Source of the DNA: Prochlorococcus sp. AG-363-C20
GTDB taxonomy: Bacteria; Cyanobacteriota; Cyanobacteriia; PCC-6307; Cyanobiaceae
Assembly: GCA_003280295.1 (NCBI GenBank)
Contig: QCFI01000003.1
Location: 51,299-115,298, forward strand
Reading direction: 5' to 3'
DNA length: 64,000 nt
The position numbers and the translations under genes were made by a program. This document shows, piece after piece, positions 1 through 11,682 of this stretch. Within the stretch, counting starts at the first letter, position 1; each line of letters begins with the position of its first letter. Below the pieces are notes generated by a model. That model worked only from the letters and a program-made list of their open reading frames with translations, did no database searches and was not told where the DNA came from.

Positions 1-1
1 A

Positions 2-304
2 AAAATGGCACTAAACATAATATCAACAATAGTAATGATCAAAATGGGTAAAGTTTATGGTAATAAAATGGTCGACATGTCAGTAACTAATAGTAAATTA
101 AAAGACCGAGCATTAAGGATCATTATTGATGTTACTAAAGTGGACAAAGAAAAAGCAAAAAGCCTCCTTGATGAAAGCAATGGTTCAGTAAAAGTATCAA
201 TATTGATGGCATTAGCATCCTTGTCTGCAAAACAGGCCAAGGAAATTTTGGAAGAAAATGATCAGTATTTACGTTTAGCTTTAAAAGCTTGTAAAATTGA
301 ATAA
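2..304 (+). CDS. murQ: N-acetylmuramic acid 6-phosphate etherase, C-terminal part (5' end outside window)
   Basis: This is the last ~100 residues of MurQ, the cytoplasmic enzyme that cleaves the D-lactyl ether of N-acetylmuramate 6-phosphate during cell-wall recycling. The visible part matches the end of the family: a GKVYGN.MVD stretch, then TNSKLKDRALRI and the helical C-terminal domain with a GSVKVSILM motif. The reading frame is open to the window edge, so the first internal ATG is not the real start. The sugar-binding SIS domain lies upstream, outside the window. The stop is followed by an AT-rich 113-bp gap before the next gene on the same strand. Confidence 0.85.
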   Translation, partial: KMALNIISTIVMIKMGKVYGNKMVDMSVTNSKLKDRALRIIIDVTKVDKEKAKSLLDESNGSVKVSILMALASLSAKQAKEILEENDQYLRLALKACKIE

Positions 305-417
305 AATATAACTTTCCTTGTGAAAGTAATCTTCTATTACCAATAAACTAAATTTTCTTTTAATAAATTTGCATAATCACTCTAAAAGTACTAGTATTTA
401 TTTTTTAATTTACGATT

Positions 418-855
418 GTGATTAAAGCTGTAATGGATACTGAGGCTGGTCGAATAGACATTGATTTATTCGAAGATGATGCTCCAAATACTGTGGCTAA
501 TTTTGTTAAGTTGGTAAAAGAAGGCTTTTATGATGGTCTTGCATTTCACAGGGTCATTCAAGGATTCATGGCCCAAGGTGGCTGTCCAAATTCCAGGGAA
601 GGCTCAAAGGGAATTCCAGGGACAGGAGGCCCAGGTTACAAAATTGATTGTGAAATTAATAGTAATAAACATTTAGCCGGTTCACTTTCAATGGCACATG
701 CTGGTAAAAATACTGGAGGAAGTCAATTTTTTATTGTTCATGAGCCTCAACCACATTTAGATGGTGTACATACTGTATTTGGCTTGACAAAAAATATAGA
801 TGTTGTGCTTGCCATCAAAAATGGTACAAAGATAAATAAAGTATCAATAATATAA
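418..855 (+). CDS. ppiB: Cyclophilin-type peptidyl-prolyl cis-trans isomerase
   Basis: The product is a 145-residue single-domain cyclophilin that catalyses cis-trans isomerisation of proline peptide bonds. It begins at GTG and shows the family core in order: TVANFVKLV near residue 25, the active-site stretch [13 protein letters not shown] (residues ~43-55), then [16 protein letters not shown] (residues ~92-107). No signal peptide or membrane segment is visible, so it is probably cytoplasmic. It converges on ribAB, with only 9 bp between the two stops. Cyanobacteria carry several cyclophilins; this is the short cytosolic type. Confidence 0.9.
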   Translation: MIKAVMDTEAGRIDIDLFEDDAPNTVANFVKLVKEGFYDGLAFHRVIQGFMAQGGCPNSREGSKGIPGTGGPGYKIDCEINSNKHLAGSLSMAHAGKNTGGSQFFIVHEPQPHLDGVHTVFGLTKNIDVVLAIKNGTKINKVSII

Positions 856-864
856 TTTGGCTAA

Positions 865-2538
865 TTAAGACCATATGAACATTTGAGGTGTATTTGGGTA
901 TTCCACATCATCAATTTCAATGATCTTATCAGCTAGAAGTTCATTTATATTTCTAGATTGATTAATAATATTTTGAGAAGGATGTATTACTTGCTGTACT
1001 TCATCTGTTGTAAAAATTCCTAATCTTGTGGTGCCTTCCAAATTTGCTAAGTTAATTAATAATTTGTTTAACTTATAAGAACTGTTATCATTCTCATTTG
1101 ATTTTAGGTTCGAATTAATAATCTTCACTTGCCAAATAAATATTGGCCTACCCCATAAAGCTAATAAACGAGGGGAATTTTCATCTAGCAGTTCAATTCC
1201 ATTAGACATTGTATATTCTTTAACCTTTTTCATTAATCCTGCTCTTTTGCCTTTGTTAATATCTCCGTCCCAAAATATTACTATAATCTTTTTATATTCA
1301 TTATCGTTTTCTTCAATTAGGTGACCTAACTTTTCTCTCTTAACTGCTAGATAAGCAGCATTATGGTCCCCAGGACAAATTACTAATGGCACTCTTTTCT
1401 CAACATGTAGTCCATACCCTCCTAGACCAGCTATTTTTCTTGGATTATTAGTTAACAACTTAAGTCTGTGAATACCTAAATCAGTAAGTATCTGTGCACC
1501 TACTCCATAGTTTCTTAAATCTGCTGGAAAACCTAATTTTTCATTTGCTTCTACTGTATCTAGGCCTCCATCCTGCAAACTATATGCTTTTAATTTATTG
1601 ATTAACCCAATGCCTCTTCCTTCTTGTCTTAAATATACAACGACTCCTTCTCCTTCTTGTTCAATTCTTGATAAGGCAGCTTCAAGTTGAGGCCTACAAT
1701 CACACCTCAATGATCCAAATGCATCTCCAGTAAGGCATTCTGAATGCATTCTAACTAATACAGGTTCTTTGAAAGTTCCAGGCTTACCTTTAACCAGAGC
1801 TACATGTTCAGAACCATCAAGTTCATTTTTGTACCCTATTGCCTTAAATCCTCCAAATAAACTTGGCAATTTAGCTGTTGCTTTTCGATGAATAAATCTT
1901 TGATTTTTTAATCTGTATCTTATTAAATCTGCAATACTAATTAACTTAAGGCCCCAATGTTTAGCATATTTGTGTAGTTGAGGCAATCTTGCCATAGAAC
2001 CATCAGGATTTTGTATCTCACAAATCACTCCAGCTGGTAATAATCCAGACAATTCTGATAAATCTACAGCTGCTTCTGTGTGACCAGCTCTTTTTAAAAC
2101 ACCACCTTTCTTAGCTCTTAGGGGGAAGACATGTCCTGGTCTACATAGATCTATTGGTCGGGTATCAGGATTTAGGGCTATTTGTATAGTTCGGGCTCTG
2201 TCTTCTGCTGATATTCCTGTTGAAACCCCAAATTCTGGACTTCCATCTATGCTTACTGTAAAAGCGGTTTGATTTGAATCAGTATTTCGGTCCACCATTA
2301 AGGGAAGGTCCAGATGGTCTAATCGATCTCCTTGCATCGCGAGACATATAAGCCCTCGAGCTTCTGTGGCCATGAAATTTATTTGTTCAGGTGAAGCAAA
2401 TTCAGCGGCGCAAATGAGATCTCCTTCGTTTTCGCGACGTTCGTCATCTACTACTACTACGCAATCCCCGTTGCGTATCGCAGCTAGAGCATCCGCAATT
2501 TCGTCAAAAATGATTTCGATGGATTCATTTGATTTCAA
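865..2538 (-). CDS. ribAB: Bifunctional 3,4-dihydroxy-2-butanone-4-phosphate synthase / GTP cyclohydrolase II
   Basis: It supplies both precursors of riboflavin: DHBP from ribulose 5-phosphate and the pyrimidine from GTP. The N-terminal half (about 15-210) is RibB, with [15 protein letters not shown] and [12 protein letters not shown]. The second domain (about 215-410) is RibA, with a zinc site of cysteines in [16 protein letters not shown], the RQEGRGIGL motif and LTNNPRKI. A further ~145 residues follow the RibA core (from about 412). This tail is typical of marine picocyanobacterial RibAB, and I do not know its function. The 78-bp upstream gap is too short for an FMN riboswitch. Confidence 0.95.
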   Translation of the reverse strand: MKSNESIEIIFDEIADALAAIRNGDCVVVVDDERRENEGDLICAAEFASPEQINFMATEARGLICLAMQGDRLDHLDLPLMVDRNTDSNQTAFTVSIDGSPEFGVSTGISAEDRARTIQIALNPDTRPIDLCRPGHVFPLRAKKGGVLKRAGHTEAAVDLSELSGLLPAGVICEIQNPDGSMARLPQLHKYAKHWGLKLISIADLIRYRLKNQRFIHRKATAKLPSLFGGFKAIGYKNELDGSEHVALVKGKPGTFKEPVLVRMHSECLTGDAFGSLRCDCRPQLEAALSRIEQEGEGVVVYLRQEGRGIGLINKLKAYSLQDGGLDTVEANEKLGFPADLRNYGVGAQILTDLGIHRLKLLTNNPRKIAGLGGYGLHVEKRVPLVICPGDHNAAYLAVKREKLGHLIEENDNEYKKIIVIFWDGDINKGKRAGLMKKVKEYTMSNGIELLDENSPRLLALWGRPIFIWQVKIINSNLKSNENDNSSYKLNKLLINLANLEGTTRLGIFTTDEVQQVIHPSQNIINQSRNINELLADKIIEIDDVEYPNTPQMFIWS

Positions 2539-2615
2539 CTTCTAATGATTCTAAGGATCAAAGTGCATTAACTCATATTCAGCAGAAGTAAAATTTGTAT
2601 CAATAGCAAATAGGA

Positions 2616-3722
2616 ATGGATAGCACTGCTTTTTCTAATACAGAAACTAGTTCACATGGCTCTGCAAAGAGAGTAGCAATTGTGGGTGCCTCAGGATATG
2701 GTGGACTTCAAACGGTAAGACTTCTAAAAAACCATCCTTATTTCAGAATTACTTTTTTAGGCGGAGAAAGAAGTTCAGGCCGGAGATGGAATGAAGTTTG
2801 TCCATTTTTACCACTTCAAAATAATCCTCTTATTGAATCAGCAGAACCTGACAAAATATCTAGGGAAGCAGATTTTGCAATATTAAGCCTTCCAAATGGA
2901 ATGGCTAGCCAACTTGTTCCTGAATTAATTAAAAATGACGTAAGAGTTATAGACCTTTCTGCTGATTATCGATATCACTCATTAGATCAATGGAAATCTG
3001 TTTATGTCAATGAGGCTCTGAATTATAAACGTGAAGATTATAAATTGTGTAATGAAGCAGTCTACGGGCTCACTGAATGGAATAAATTACAAATATCATC
3101 AGCCAGGATTATCTCATCTCCAGGTTGTTACCCTACGGCAAGTCTATTACCTCTATTACCATTCCTTAAACAAGGATTAATCTATAATGACGGTATAATC
3201 GTTGATGCAAAATCTGGTAGCTCTGGAGCAGGTAGATCCGTTAAAGAAAATTTACTTTTTGCTGAATTATCTGATTGTATTGCACCTTACGGAGTAATAG
3301 GACATAGACATACATCAGAAATAGAACAACTCTCCACTGAAGTTGCCGGTCAAAAAATACAAATTCAATTTACTCCACATTTAGTTCCAATGGTTAGAGG
3401 TATACTTTCAACTGTATATGGAAGATTAAGAGATCCTGGTTTGACAGCAGATGATTGCAAAACTGTATTAGAAACAGTCTACAGAAATCATAACAATATA
3501 GTTGTATTACCTGTTGGGACCTATCCCTCTACTAAATGGGTTCGAAACACAAATAAAGTATTACTATCGGTACAAGTAGATCCAAGAACTGGACAACTTA
3601 TACTTATTTCTGCAATTGATAATCTGATAAAAGGACAAGCAGGTCAAGGAATACAAAATTTGAATATAATGTCTGGAATTTCTCAGGAAACAGCTCTTCC
3701 TTTGGATCCCTTTTATCCCTGA
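2616..3722 (+). CDS. argC: N-acetyl-gamma-glutamyl-phosphate reductase
   Basis: This is the third enzyme of arginine synthesis: NADPH-dependent reduction of N-acetyl-glutamyl phosphate to the semialdehyde. An NAD(P)-binding GASGYGGLQTVRLL motif starts near residue 24. The catalytic cysteine is C171 in SSPGCYPTAS, and the KSGSSGAGR loop follows. The length of 368 is normal for the family. The first ~18 residues before KRVAIVGASG are extra and could include a wrong start. Its 3' end overlaps the convergent purN gene by 10 bases. Confidence 0.95.
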   Translation: MDSTAFSNTETSSHGSAKRVAIVGASGYGGLQTVRLLKNHPYFRITFLGGERSSGRRWNEVCPFLPLQNNPLIESAEPDKISREADFAILSLPNGMASQLVPELIKNDVRVIDLSADYRYHSLDQWKSVYVNEALNYKREDYKLCNEAVYGLTEWNKLQISSARIISSPGCYPTASLLPLLPFLKQGLIYNDGIIVDAKSGSSGAGRSVKENLLFAELSDCIAPYGVIGHRHTSEIEQLSTEVAGQKIQIQFTPHLVPMVRGILSTVYGRLRDPGLTADDCKTVLETVYRNHNNIVVLPVGTYPSTKWVRNTNKVLLSVQVDPRTGQLILISAIDNLIKGQAGQGIQNLNIMSGISQETALPLDPFYP

Positions 3723-4384
3723 CTTGATTCATCCCTCCATGCTTCAGCAGCAATAGAAACTCCTATAGGTAATATTCGGTGTTCTTGTATTTGTATTCTT
3801 TCTAAAAGAGTTTGTTTATCATCAGATTTAAATATTGGAACTGCGGCTTGAATAAGTATAGGACCATTATCAACCTCTGGAGTTACTAAATGAACGCTAC
3901 AACCTGTTATAAAAACATTTGAATTTAAAGCTTTATCTATTGCATTCGCACCTCTAAAACTAGGAAGTAAGGAAGGGTGGATATTGATTAAACGGTTGGG
4001 ATAAGCATTTATAAGTGTTGGAGAGACAATACGCATCCAGCCTGCCATTACTATTCCTTCAATATTATAAATACTAAATTGTTTTATAATTTCTTTATCA
4101 AACTCTGATCTTGAATTAAATTCTTTGTGATCTAATATTAAATAAGGAATACCCAATCGTTTAGATCTATTTATAGCTTCACACTTGTGTGAATTGACAA
4201 TTAATAATCTTATCTCAGCATCTAAGCAAGCATTTTTTGTTGAATTTACTAGAGCCTCAAAGTTTGTTCCATTACCTGATGCCATTACACCTAGATTAAT
4301 TTTAGGAGTAAATCTAGGAATTTGTAATATTTCTGGTGATATTAATACATAATTTTTCTCTGCAACTCTATCGTCTGCTTCCAT
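3713..4384 (-). CDS. purN: Phosphoribosylglycinamide formyltransferase
   Basis: It transfers the formyl group of 10-formyl-tetrahydrofolate to GAR in purine synthesis. The sequence shows the phosphoribosyl-binding MASGNGTNFEAL near residue 34, the catalytic region INIHPSLLPSFRGANAIDKAL, and the late VDNGPILIQAAVP motif. The order of N, H and D residues is that of the family. There are ~28 residues before the conserved core, slightly long for PurN. It converges on and overlaps argC. Confidence 0.93.
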   Translation of the reverse strand: MEADDRVAEKNYVLISPEILQIPRFTPKINLGVMASGNGTNFEALVNSTKNACLDAEIRLLIVNSHKCEAINRSKRLGIPYLILDHKEFNSRSEFDKEIIKQFSIYNIEGIVMAGWMRIVSPTLINAYPNRLINIHPSLLPSFRGANAIDKALNSNVFITGCSVHLVTPEVDNGPILIQAAVPIFKSDDKQTLLERIQIQEHRILPIGVSIAAEAWRDESSQG

Positions 4385-4502
4385 GTTCTAAATATAGAGT
4401 TGTCTTAGGTCTAACATTATAACCTTTATTGTAAAGTAATACAATATAGCTAAAAAGAAAAGCAATATGAAATACACTATTTAAAACATAATCTTTTTTA
4501 TT

Positions 4503-6228
4503 TTGACAGCAAGTATTTCTAATATAAAAAATCATGAGGATGTATCAATAGAAATTAATCTATTGCAAAGAAACTCACAACTTCTTAAAGTTTCAATTAA
4601 GTGTAAACCTAAATCTAATTTGCAAGAGTTAATATTACCAGTGTGGACTCCAGGTTCATATAAAGTAAGAGATCATTCACAGCATTTATTTGATATTACT
4701 CTAAAGCAAGTAAAAAAAATGTCCCATTATCAAGGGTTGAAACTAATAAATGGATTGCATATCTAAATAAAAAAGAAATTTTAACACTTACATATACTGT
4801 TAAAGCAAGAGACTTAACAGTTAGAACATGCTATATAGATCCTGAATTTGCTTTATTGTGTCTACCTGCTGCCATTATTCAAATAAATGAACATAGATTC
4901 TCTAAACATAAACTTACAATTGTCCACCCAGAGAAATGGATACCTTATATACCATTGTGCAAAGAAGATAATGAATGGATAGCTACTGATTATGATGAAT
5001 TATTAGATTCACCTATATTAGCTGGGGAATTCAAATCTTTTAAGTTTTCTGTATGTAATTATAAACATAAACTAATAGTAATTGGTCAAACTCCGAAAGA
5101 TGTTCCTAAAAATTTAGTACAAGATTTAACAAAGGTTTGTGAGTCTATTTGTCAGTTGATGAATACACATCCTCCATGTGAAAATAGATATATTTTTGGA
5201 CTTCAATTTAACGATAAAGCTTTTGGTGGACTTGAGCATAGTTACTCTTCAATAATACAATTTCCATGGAAAACTTATCTAATATAGATGGTTATAAGAA
5301 GTTGCTGCAGATTTTAGTCCATGAGTATTTTCATCAATGGAATATTCGAAGACTTAGGCCTAAAGAACTTATAGAATATAATTATAGCAAACCAGTAATA
5401 ACAGAAAATCTATGGTTTGCAGAAGGTGTTACAAGCTACATAGAATTATTAATACCAAAATTTGCAGGTATAACTACAGAAGAGGATTTATTAAAAGAAC
5501 TATCAGATGATATTGGATATGTAATCTCTACACCAGGTCGTTTTCATCAAAGTATTTCAGAAAGTTCTGAGGAATCATGGATTAAATTTTATAATCGGAC
5601 AATAGCAAGATCTACAATTGAAATTAACTATTATAAATTCGGAAGAGTATTGGCTTTTTGTTTAGATATTAAGTTAAGAGAGTCAGGAACTAGTTTAATA
5701 GAATTGATTCGTGTTTTATGGGATAAATATGGAAAAATATTCTTGGGCTATAGTAGAAGCGAAATAAAGAAAGAAATTTACGAATTAACCAATAAAGATG
5801 CAAACTATCTAGATTATTTTTTAGATTTTAAAGATAGTTTGCCAATAGATTCTAGTTTACAAGCCATAGGACTTTTGCTAGTTCAATCAAAATCATATAA
5901 AATTAAAACAGGTTTAGAATTAAATACCAATAATGGAACTGTGTTAGTTAAACAAGTTCATACTAATAGCCCTGGTTCTTATTCAGGAATTATTGTCAAC
6001 GATGAAATATTATCTATCAATAATTTTAGAATTCGTAATTTAGATGATTTCAATAATACTCTAGTTGTAAATAAAAAAAATGAAATAATACTCTCTAGAT
6101 TAGGTAACATTAGAAATACTGAACTATTACCAGAAGAAAGTTTAGAAGAAAAATGGTCAATACAAAAAAAGAAAGTGGTAAGCTCAGATATTGAAAGTTT
6201 TAGAGAAAAATGGATAAAATTAATCTAA
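4503..6228 (+). pseudogene. M61-family (glycyl aminopeptidase-like) metalloprotease with C-terminal PDZ domain, split by two frameshifts
   Basis: Three reading frames in succession encode one M61 peptidase. Frame 1 (TTG at 4503 to a stop at 4766) gives the N-terminal beta domain with WTPGSYKVRDHSQHL. The homologous reading continues one base back after the A8 run at 4712-4719 (VPLSRVETNKWIAYL... up to GGLEHSYSS). It shifts again by -1 at the A4 run 5270-5273, entering the frame with the zinc site HEYFHQWN (5320 onward), the third-ligand region NLWFAEGVTSY and a PDZ-like domain (about 5860-6110). Restoring one base at each point gives ~575 residues, the family's normal size. Both lesions look like one-base deletions in A runs. 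This may be a recent pseudogene, a gene rescued by slippage at A8, or sequencing error. Confidence 0.85.
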
Positions 6229-6429
6229 TAAAAAATACCAAATTTCTATTTATTTGTGCTTCTGATTAGATTTCAAGTTACTATTTATAAATAATCAAAA
6301 TAATATGATATCCATTGAAACAATTAAATGTGTATTTGCTAAAATAACTTTATTAGAATTTATTTCAATTATCTCATTTTCATATTACCTTGAAAAACAT
6401 TCGTTATTGTATATAAAACTGATGTAAAG

Positions 6430-8028
6430 ATGAAATTACCCGATTTCAACAAAGATAGTCCTGAGAGCCTATGGAACCGTTTCTGCGAACTCTTATGGTA
6501 CGACAATGACCTTGGTATTTGGTTAGATATAAGCAGAATGCATATAAATCAATCTGACTTAAAATATTTAGAGCCTAGTTTTCTTGAATCTTTTAAATCT
6601 ATTGAACATCTTGAAGCAGGATCTATAGCCAATCAAGATGAGAAAAGGCAAGTAGGTCATTATTGGCTTAGAAATGCAACTATTTCTCCAACGGACGAAA
6701 TAAGAAATTCTATTACAACTGAAATAAATAAAATAGAACTTTTCGGTAAAGCAATCTTAAATGGCAGTATAACAACACCAAATAAAAAACAATACACTGA
6801 TGTTTTATGGATTGGCATAGGGGGTAGTGGATTAGGCCCATTACTCTTGATTAACGCATTACAAGAACATGAGAAAGGCTTAAAATTTCATTTCCTTGAT
6901 AATGTAGATCCTTCAGGAATTAATCAGGTCTTTAAAACTATTAAAAGTAAACTAGATTCCACTATTTTTGTAACTGTTAGTAAATCAGGTTCTACACCTG
7001 AACCTCGTATATGTATGGAACAAACTAAAAAGATGGTAGAAAAAAATGGGCTAGACTGGTCTAAGCAAGCTATAGCAATAACTATGAAAGGTAGCATGTT
7101 AGATAAGAAAGCTGAAAGTGAGTCTTGGTTAAAAACTTTTGATTTGCCAGATTGGGTAGGAGGTAGAACTAGTGTTACAAGCTCAGTAGGTCTATTGCCT
7201 CTAGCATTAATTGGAGTTGATATAAATGAATTTCTTACTGGTGCAGCTAAAATGGATAAATTAACCCGAAGCAAAGTTTATTTAGAAAATCCTGCAGCAC
7301 TTTTAGCAACCGCATGGTGGAAATCTGGAGATGGTAAGGGACATAAAGATATGGTTGTACTTCCTTATAGAGATAGATTAATTGTATTTAGCCGCTATCT
7401 CCAACAATTAATAATGGAATCTTTAGGTAAAAGTCATGATAGAAATGGAAATTTGGTAAATCAAGGTTTATCAGTTTATGGGAATAAGGGCTCAACTGAC
7501 CAACACGCATATATCCAACAGTTGAGAGATGGTCTCGATAATTATTTTGCTACATTCATAGAAGTACTTGAAGATGATCCCAATATTAAGGAAATAGATA
7601 AGATTAATCCTGGTGATTATCTATCAGGTTTTCTACAAGGTACTAGGCAAGCTTTATCAGAGGCTGGAAAGCAAAGTATAACAATTTCAATGAAAGCTTT
7701 TGATGCTGAAAGGCTTGGTTCGTTAATAGCCCTTTTTGAAAGAACAGTTTCCATCTATGCAGAAATAATTAATATCAACGCCTACGATCAACCAGGTGTA
7801 GAGGCAGGAAAAATGGCGGCTTCACAAATTCTTTCTTTAAAAAAAGAGATCATAAAGTTGCTTTCAGACAAAGTTGAAAGATCTGTTAAGGAAATAGCGA
7901 TTTCATTGTCAGTAGAATCATATGAATCAATATACTTTATAATTAGACATCTAGTAGCAAATAATACTTTATATTCCCATATAGGTAACTGGCAAAAACC
8001 ATTAAGTATCAAGATTAAATATATGTAG
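6430..8028 (+). CDS. pgi: Glucose-6-phosphate isomerase
   Basis: It interconverts glucose 6-phosphate and fructose 6-phosphate, linking glycogen, the oxidative pentose phosphate route and gluconeogenesis. The 532-residue protein shows the SIS-type sugar-phosphate motifs: [13 protein letters not shown] (~124-136), [25 protein letters not shown] (~240-254) and [14 protein letters not shown]. The C-terminal active-site lysine region [10 protein letters not shown] is present. A TAA two bases before its ATG ends a short AT-rich open frame that I do not treat as a gene. It converges on leuS with a 6-bp gap. Confidence 0.96.
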   Translation: MKLPDFNKDSPESLWNRFCELLWYDNDLGIWLDISRMHINQSDLKYLEPSFLESFKSIEHLEAGSIANQDEKRQVGHYWLRNATISPTDEIRNSITTEINKIELFGKAILNGSITTPNKKQYTDVLWIGIGGSGLGPLLLINALQEHEKGLKFHFLDNVDPSGINQVFKTIKSKLDSTIFVTVSKSGSTPEPRICMEQTKKMVEKNGLDWSKQAIAITMKGSMLDKKAESESWLKTFDLPDWVGGRTSVTSSVGLLPLALIGVDINEFLTGAAKMDKLTRSKVYLENPAALLATAWWKSGDGKGHKDMVVLPYRDRLIVFSRYLQQLIMESLGKSHDRNGNLVNQGLSVYGNKGSTDQHAYIQQLRDGLDNYFATFIEVLEDDPNIKEIDKINPGDYLSGFLQGTRQALSEAGKQSITISMKAFDAERLGSLIALFERTVSIYAEIININAYDQPGVEAGKMAASQILSLKKEIIKLLSDKVERSVKEIAISLSVESYESIYFIIRHLVANNTLYSHIGNWQKPLSIKIKYM

Positions 8029-8034
8029 ATTATA

Positions 8035-10665
8035 TTAAGGAACTATATTAACTAATTTCTGAGGAACAACAATTACTCTTGATGGTATATTTCCTTTTAA
8101 CCATTTTTTAGCAATCTCACTATCTAAAGCAATAGATTTGAGTTCCTTATCGTTAAGTTTAGTTGAAACTAATATTTTACCTCTAACTTTACCTTTAATT
8201 TGTATTATCAACTCAAATTCATCGATAACTAGTGCCTTTTCATCAAAAGTAGGCCATCTTTGTAGATGAATACTTTTACTACCACCTATTTTTTTCCATA
8301 ATTCTTCTGAAATATGGGGAGCAAAAGGTGCTAATAGTTTAATCAAGACAACAATTGATTCATTAATTACAAATTCATTTGAATTTTTTATGTTATCACT
8401 AATTGAATTTGTCAATTTCATTAGTTCAGAAATCGCTGTATTAAACTGTAATCCTTTGTCTAAATCATTAGAAATACACTTAATAGTACTATGTACAGCG
8501 CGTCTTAAATCTTTTTCAGATTTATTTAAATCAGAATTTAATCTAATTACATTTAAATATTTATCTTCATCTATTAACATTACTGTACGGTTATTAATAT
8601 AAGAATTGATTAATTTCCAGATTCTATTAACAAACCTAAACTGTCCTTCTACATCTGATTCATCCCACTCTAAATCTTTTTCAGGTGGGGCTTTAAATAA
8701 AATAAACATTCTCGCTGTATCTGCGCCATAACGAGAGATGACATGAGAAGGATCTACACCATTATATTTCGACTTTGACATCTTCTCATAAAAAACATCT
8801 AATTTTTGACCTGTATTGGGGTCTGTAGGATTTTGTTTATCAGAAACCATGTTAGATTTAATGTAAGCTCCAGTTATTGGATTACGATAAGTAATTGACT
8901 GAACCATTCCCTGTGTTAATAGTCTTTTAAAAGGTTCATTTAAATTATGCATGCCACTTCTACATAAAGCTTTAGTTAAAAATCTTGAATATAAAAGATG
9001 TAAAATGGCATGCTCAATTCCCCCTACATACTGATCAACTGGCAGCCATTCTTTTATCGCATTGCTGCTAAATGGTAATGACAGATTTTTAGGATCAGCA
9101 AATCTTAAAAAATACCATGAAGAACACATAAATGTGTCCATTGTATCCGTTTCACGGCTGGCCTCTATACCACAATTAGGACAAGCTACTTTTACCCAAT
9201 CTTTCATTAAAGATAGAGAAGATCTACTATTATTTTTTAAAGCTATGTTTTCAGGAAGTACTAAAGGCAGATCTTCTTTTGGTACAGCTACTTCTCCACA
9301 AGTTGGACAATGAATAATTGGAATAGGACAACCCCAATATCTTTGTCTTGATATAAGCCAATCTCTCAGTCTATATTGGATTTTTTTTCTTCCCCATCCT
9401 GATTCTATTGATACGTTTATAATTGCTTTTCTTGCCTCAAAAATAGTTAAGCCATCTAGTTCATTTGAATTTTTAAGAAAACCATCTGTTGTCAATATAT
9501 CACTTTTGTTTAATTCATCTTTATCATTAATTATTACTGTTTTTAAAGGTAAATTATACCTTTTTGCAAATAGGTTGTCTCTTTTATCATGAGCTGGTAC
9601 AGCCATAACTGCTCCAGTACCATATTCAGCTAAAACATAGTCAGCTATCCAAATTGGTATCGTTTTGCCATTGGCTGGATTAATAGCATTTAAATTTATT
9701 GACATGCCATTACTTATTCTTCCTTCATCTGTTCTTTCAATGTTCGTTAACTTTGAAATCTCTTTTTTAAAGTTATTAACATCGTGTTTTAAATTATTAT
9801 TTATAAGTTCATTCAGAAGTTTATTTTCTGGAGATAAAACTATATATGTTGCACCATAAATTGTTTCAGGTCGTGTTGTAAATACTTTTATCTTTTTTTG
9901 TGGTAAATCTTGTATTATAAAATCAATTTCTAAACCTTCAGATCTGCCGATCCAATTCGCTTGCATTGTACGAACTCTTTGAGGCCATTCCTTAAGTTGT
10001 TTTAAATCATTTAAAAGTGATTCGGCATATTCTGTTATTCGAAGAAACCATTGTTTTAGTTCTCTCTTCTCAACTATTGCTCCTGATCTCCATGATTTTC
10101 CTTCAGAATCAACTTGTTCATTTGCCAGAACAGTTTGATCTATTGGATCCCAATTAACTATTGCATTTTTTTGATATGCTAGACCTGATTTATGTAACTC
10201 AATAAAAAGATACTGTGTCCACTTGTAATAGTCTTTATGACATGTAGTTTGTTCTCTATCCCAATCTATTGAAAGACCAAGTCTCTCTAGTTGTTTTCTC
10301 ATCTGAGATATATTTTGATTTGTCCAATCACTAGGATCAACTCCCCTTTCAATTGCGGCATTTTCAGCTGGTAATCCAAATGCATCCCAACCCATCGGAT
10401 GTAAAACAGCCTTCCCTTTCATCCTTTGAACTCTTGCAATTACGTCTGTGATGACATAATTCCTTACATGTCCCATATGGAGTGTCCCTGACGGGTATGG
10501 GAACATTGAGAGCGCATAAAACCGCTTTTGATTCTGTGTAGGAATAGGAGTCCGATCTATTCCATTCCTTGACCATTGAGTTTGCCAATATTTTTCAAGC
10601 TCAACTGGCTTATAACTATTTGAAGTTTCATCTGAATGAGGTTTGATGGGTGCTTGCTCCTTCAC
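8035..10665 (-). CDS. leuS: Leucyl-tRNA synthetase
   Basis: This is a class I aminoacyl-tRNA synthetase charging tRNA-Leu. Bacterial LeuS features are seen in order: the HIGH-type motif in [15 protein letters not shown] (~54-68), a CP1 editing domain with [12 protein letters not shown] and [12 protein letters not shown], a CPTCG/CPNCG zinc ribbon, the WYFLRFADP stretch, and [13 protein letters not shown] near residue 632. The C-terminal anticodon and RNA-binding region ends with KGKVRGKI. The length of 876 is normal. It is transcribed divergently from dapF. Confidence 0.97.
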   Translation of the reverse strand: MKEQAPIKPHSDETSNSYKPVELEKYWQTQWSRNGIDRTPIPTQNQKRFYALSMFPYPSGTLHMGHVRNYVITDVIARVQRMKGKAVLHPMGWDAFGLPAENAAIERGVDPSDWTNQNISQMRKQLERLGLSIDWDREQTTCHKDYYKWTQYLFIELHKSGLAYQKNAIVNWDPIDQTVLANEQVDSEGKSWRSGAIVEKRELKQWFLRITEYAESLLNDLKQLKEWPQRVRTMQANWIGRSEGLEIDFIIQDLPQKKIKVFTTRPETIYGATYIVLSPENKLLNELINNNLKHDVNNFKKEISKLTNIERTDEGRISNGMSINLNAINPANGKTIPIWIADYVLAEYGTGAVMAVPAHDKRDNLFAKRYNLPLKTVIINDKDELNKSDILTTDGFLKNSNELDGLTIFEARKAIINVSIESGWGRKKIQYRLRDWLISRQRYWGCPIPIIHCPTCGEVAVPKEDLPLVLPENIALKNNSRSSLSLMKDWVKVACPNCGIEASRETDTMDTFMCSSWYFLRFADPKNLSLPFSSNAIKEWLPVDQYVGGIEHAILHLLYSRFLTKALCRSGMHNLNEPFKRLLTQGMVQSITYRNPITGAYIKSNMVSDKQNPTDPNTGQKLDVFYEKMSKSKYNGVDPSHVISRYGADTARMFILFKAPPEKDLEWDESDVEGQFRFVNRIWKLINSYINNRTVMLIDEDKYLNVIRLNSDLNKSEKDLRRAVHSTIKCISNDLDKGLQFNTAISELMKLTNSISDNIKNSNEFVINESIVVLIKLLAPFAPHISEELWKKIGGSKSIHLQRWPTFDEKALVIDEFELIIQIKGKVRGKILVSTKLNDKELKSIALDSEIAKKWLKGNIPSRVIVVPQKLVNIVP

Positions 10666-10805
10666 GGAATTGGATTATTGTCTAAAGATAGTGACACATA
10701 ATGTGCCTTTAGTCTGATGGAGTTCCTTCTGTATTGCCAGGTTAAACTCTTAAGGGGCTAATTACCTAGCAATTATTCCAGAATCATTAAATTCAATTTT
10801 GTGTC

Positions 10806-11675
10806 ATGGTCAAATTTTTTAAATACCATGGTCTTGGTAACGACTTTATAATAATAGATGAAACTCAAAATCAAACTCCTGAACTAATTGAAACTATTAA
10901 GAGAAACTTTGTAAAAAGAATTTGTCATCGGCACTTTGGTATAGGTGCAGATGGTCTAATTTTTACACTTCCCCCCCAAAATAATAATGATGTCAGAATA
11001 CAAATATATAATTCAGATGGTTCAGAAGCAGAGATGTGCGGCAATGGGGTCCGATGTATAGTTAAATTTTTATTAGATAATCATAAAGTAAGTAAAGATC
11101 AGGATTTATTAATTGAGACATTAGCAGGACCTATTAAGGCATCAGTTAATAAGAATAATGAAATCTCAGTAGATATGGGTAGACCATTTTTGGATCCTTC
11201 TCAGATTCCTACAACTTTAAAAACAAACTTATTAGGTGTTCCAGAAGGTTTTGTAGAAGTAGAAGATAGAAAACTCAAAATCTTGGGTATAGGTATGGGA
11301 AATCCTCATATGATTGTTCGAGTGAATGATTTAAGCGTTATACCTTTTGAAAACTGGGGTAAATTATTAGAGATACATCCCACATTTCCATCCAAAACAA
11401 ATGTTCATTTTGTAGAGGTCCAATCAAGAGAACTGTTAAAAATTCAAGTTTGGGAAAGAGGTTGTGGACCTACTCTTGCCTGTGGGACCGGAGCATGTGC
11501 TTCCGTAGTTGCTATGAAAATCATGGGATACTGCAATTCTAATGTGAAAGTAAAACTACCGGGTGGAGAATTAAATATATTTTGGCCTAAACAAGAGTCT
11601 AATATTATCATGAAAGGTGAAGCAAAAAAGATATATTCAGGGAGATTTGATCTATCAAATTTTGTAAAAAATTAG
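10806..11675 (+). CDS. dapF: Diaminopimelate epimerase
   Basis: It converts LL- to meso-diaminopimelate for lysine and peptidoglycan. The paired catalytic cysteines are C78 in EMCGNGVRC and C226 in GPTLACGTGAC. GNDFIIID at the N-terminus and the 289-residue length fit the family. The cysteine desulfurase gene starts 7 bp after its stop, so the two are probably co-transcribed along with the DUF1995 and carboxypeptidase genes. Confidence 0.96.
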   Translation: MVKFFKYHGLGNDFIIIDETQNQTPELIETIKRNFVKRICHRHFGIGADGLIFTLPPQNNNDVRIQIYNSDGSEAEMCGNGVRCIVKFLLDNHKVSKDQDLLIETLAGPIKASVNKNNEISVDMGRPFLDPSQIPTTLKTNLLGVPEGFVEVEDRKLKILGIGMGNPHMIVRVNDLSVIPFENWGKLLEIHPTFPSKTNVHFVEVQSRELLKIQVWERGCGPTLACGTGACASVVAMKIMGYCNSNVKVKLPGGELNIFWPKQESNIIMKGEAKKIYSGRFDLSNFVKN

Positions 11676-11682
11676 ATTACTA

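Noticed and set aside
2539..2615. FMN riboswitch before ribAB
   Set aside because: The gap is only 77 bp and shows no RFN-like conserved helices.
6305..6427. 40-codon AT-rich open frame ending two bases before pgi
   Set aside because: Composition is that expected by chance in very AT-rich DNA; there is no ribosome site or known relative, although a leader peptide cannot be excluded.
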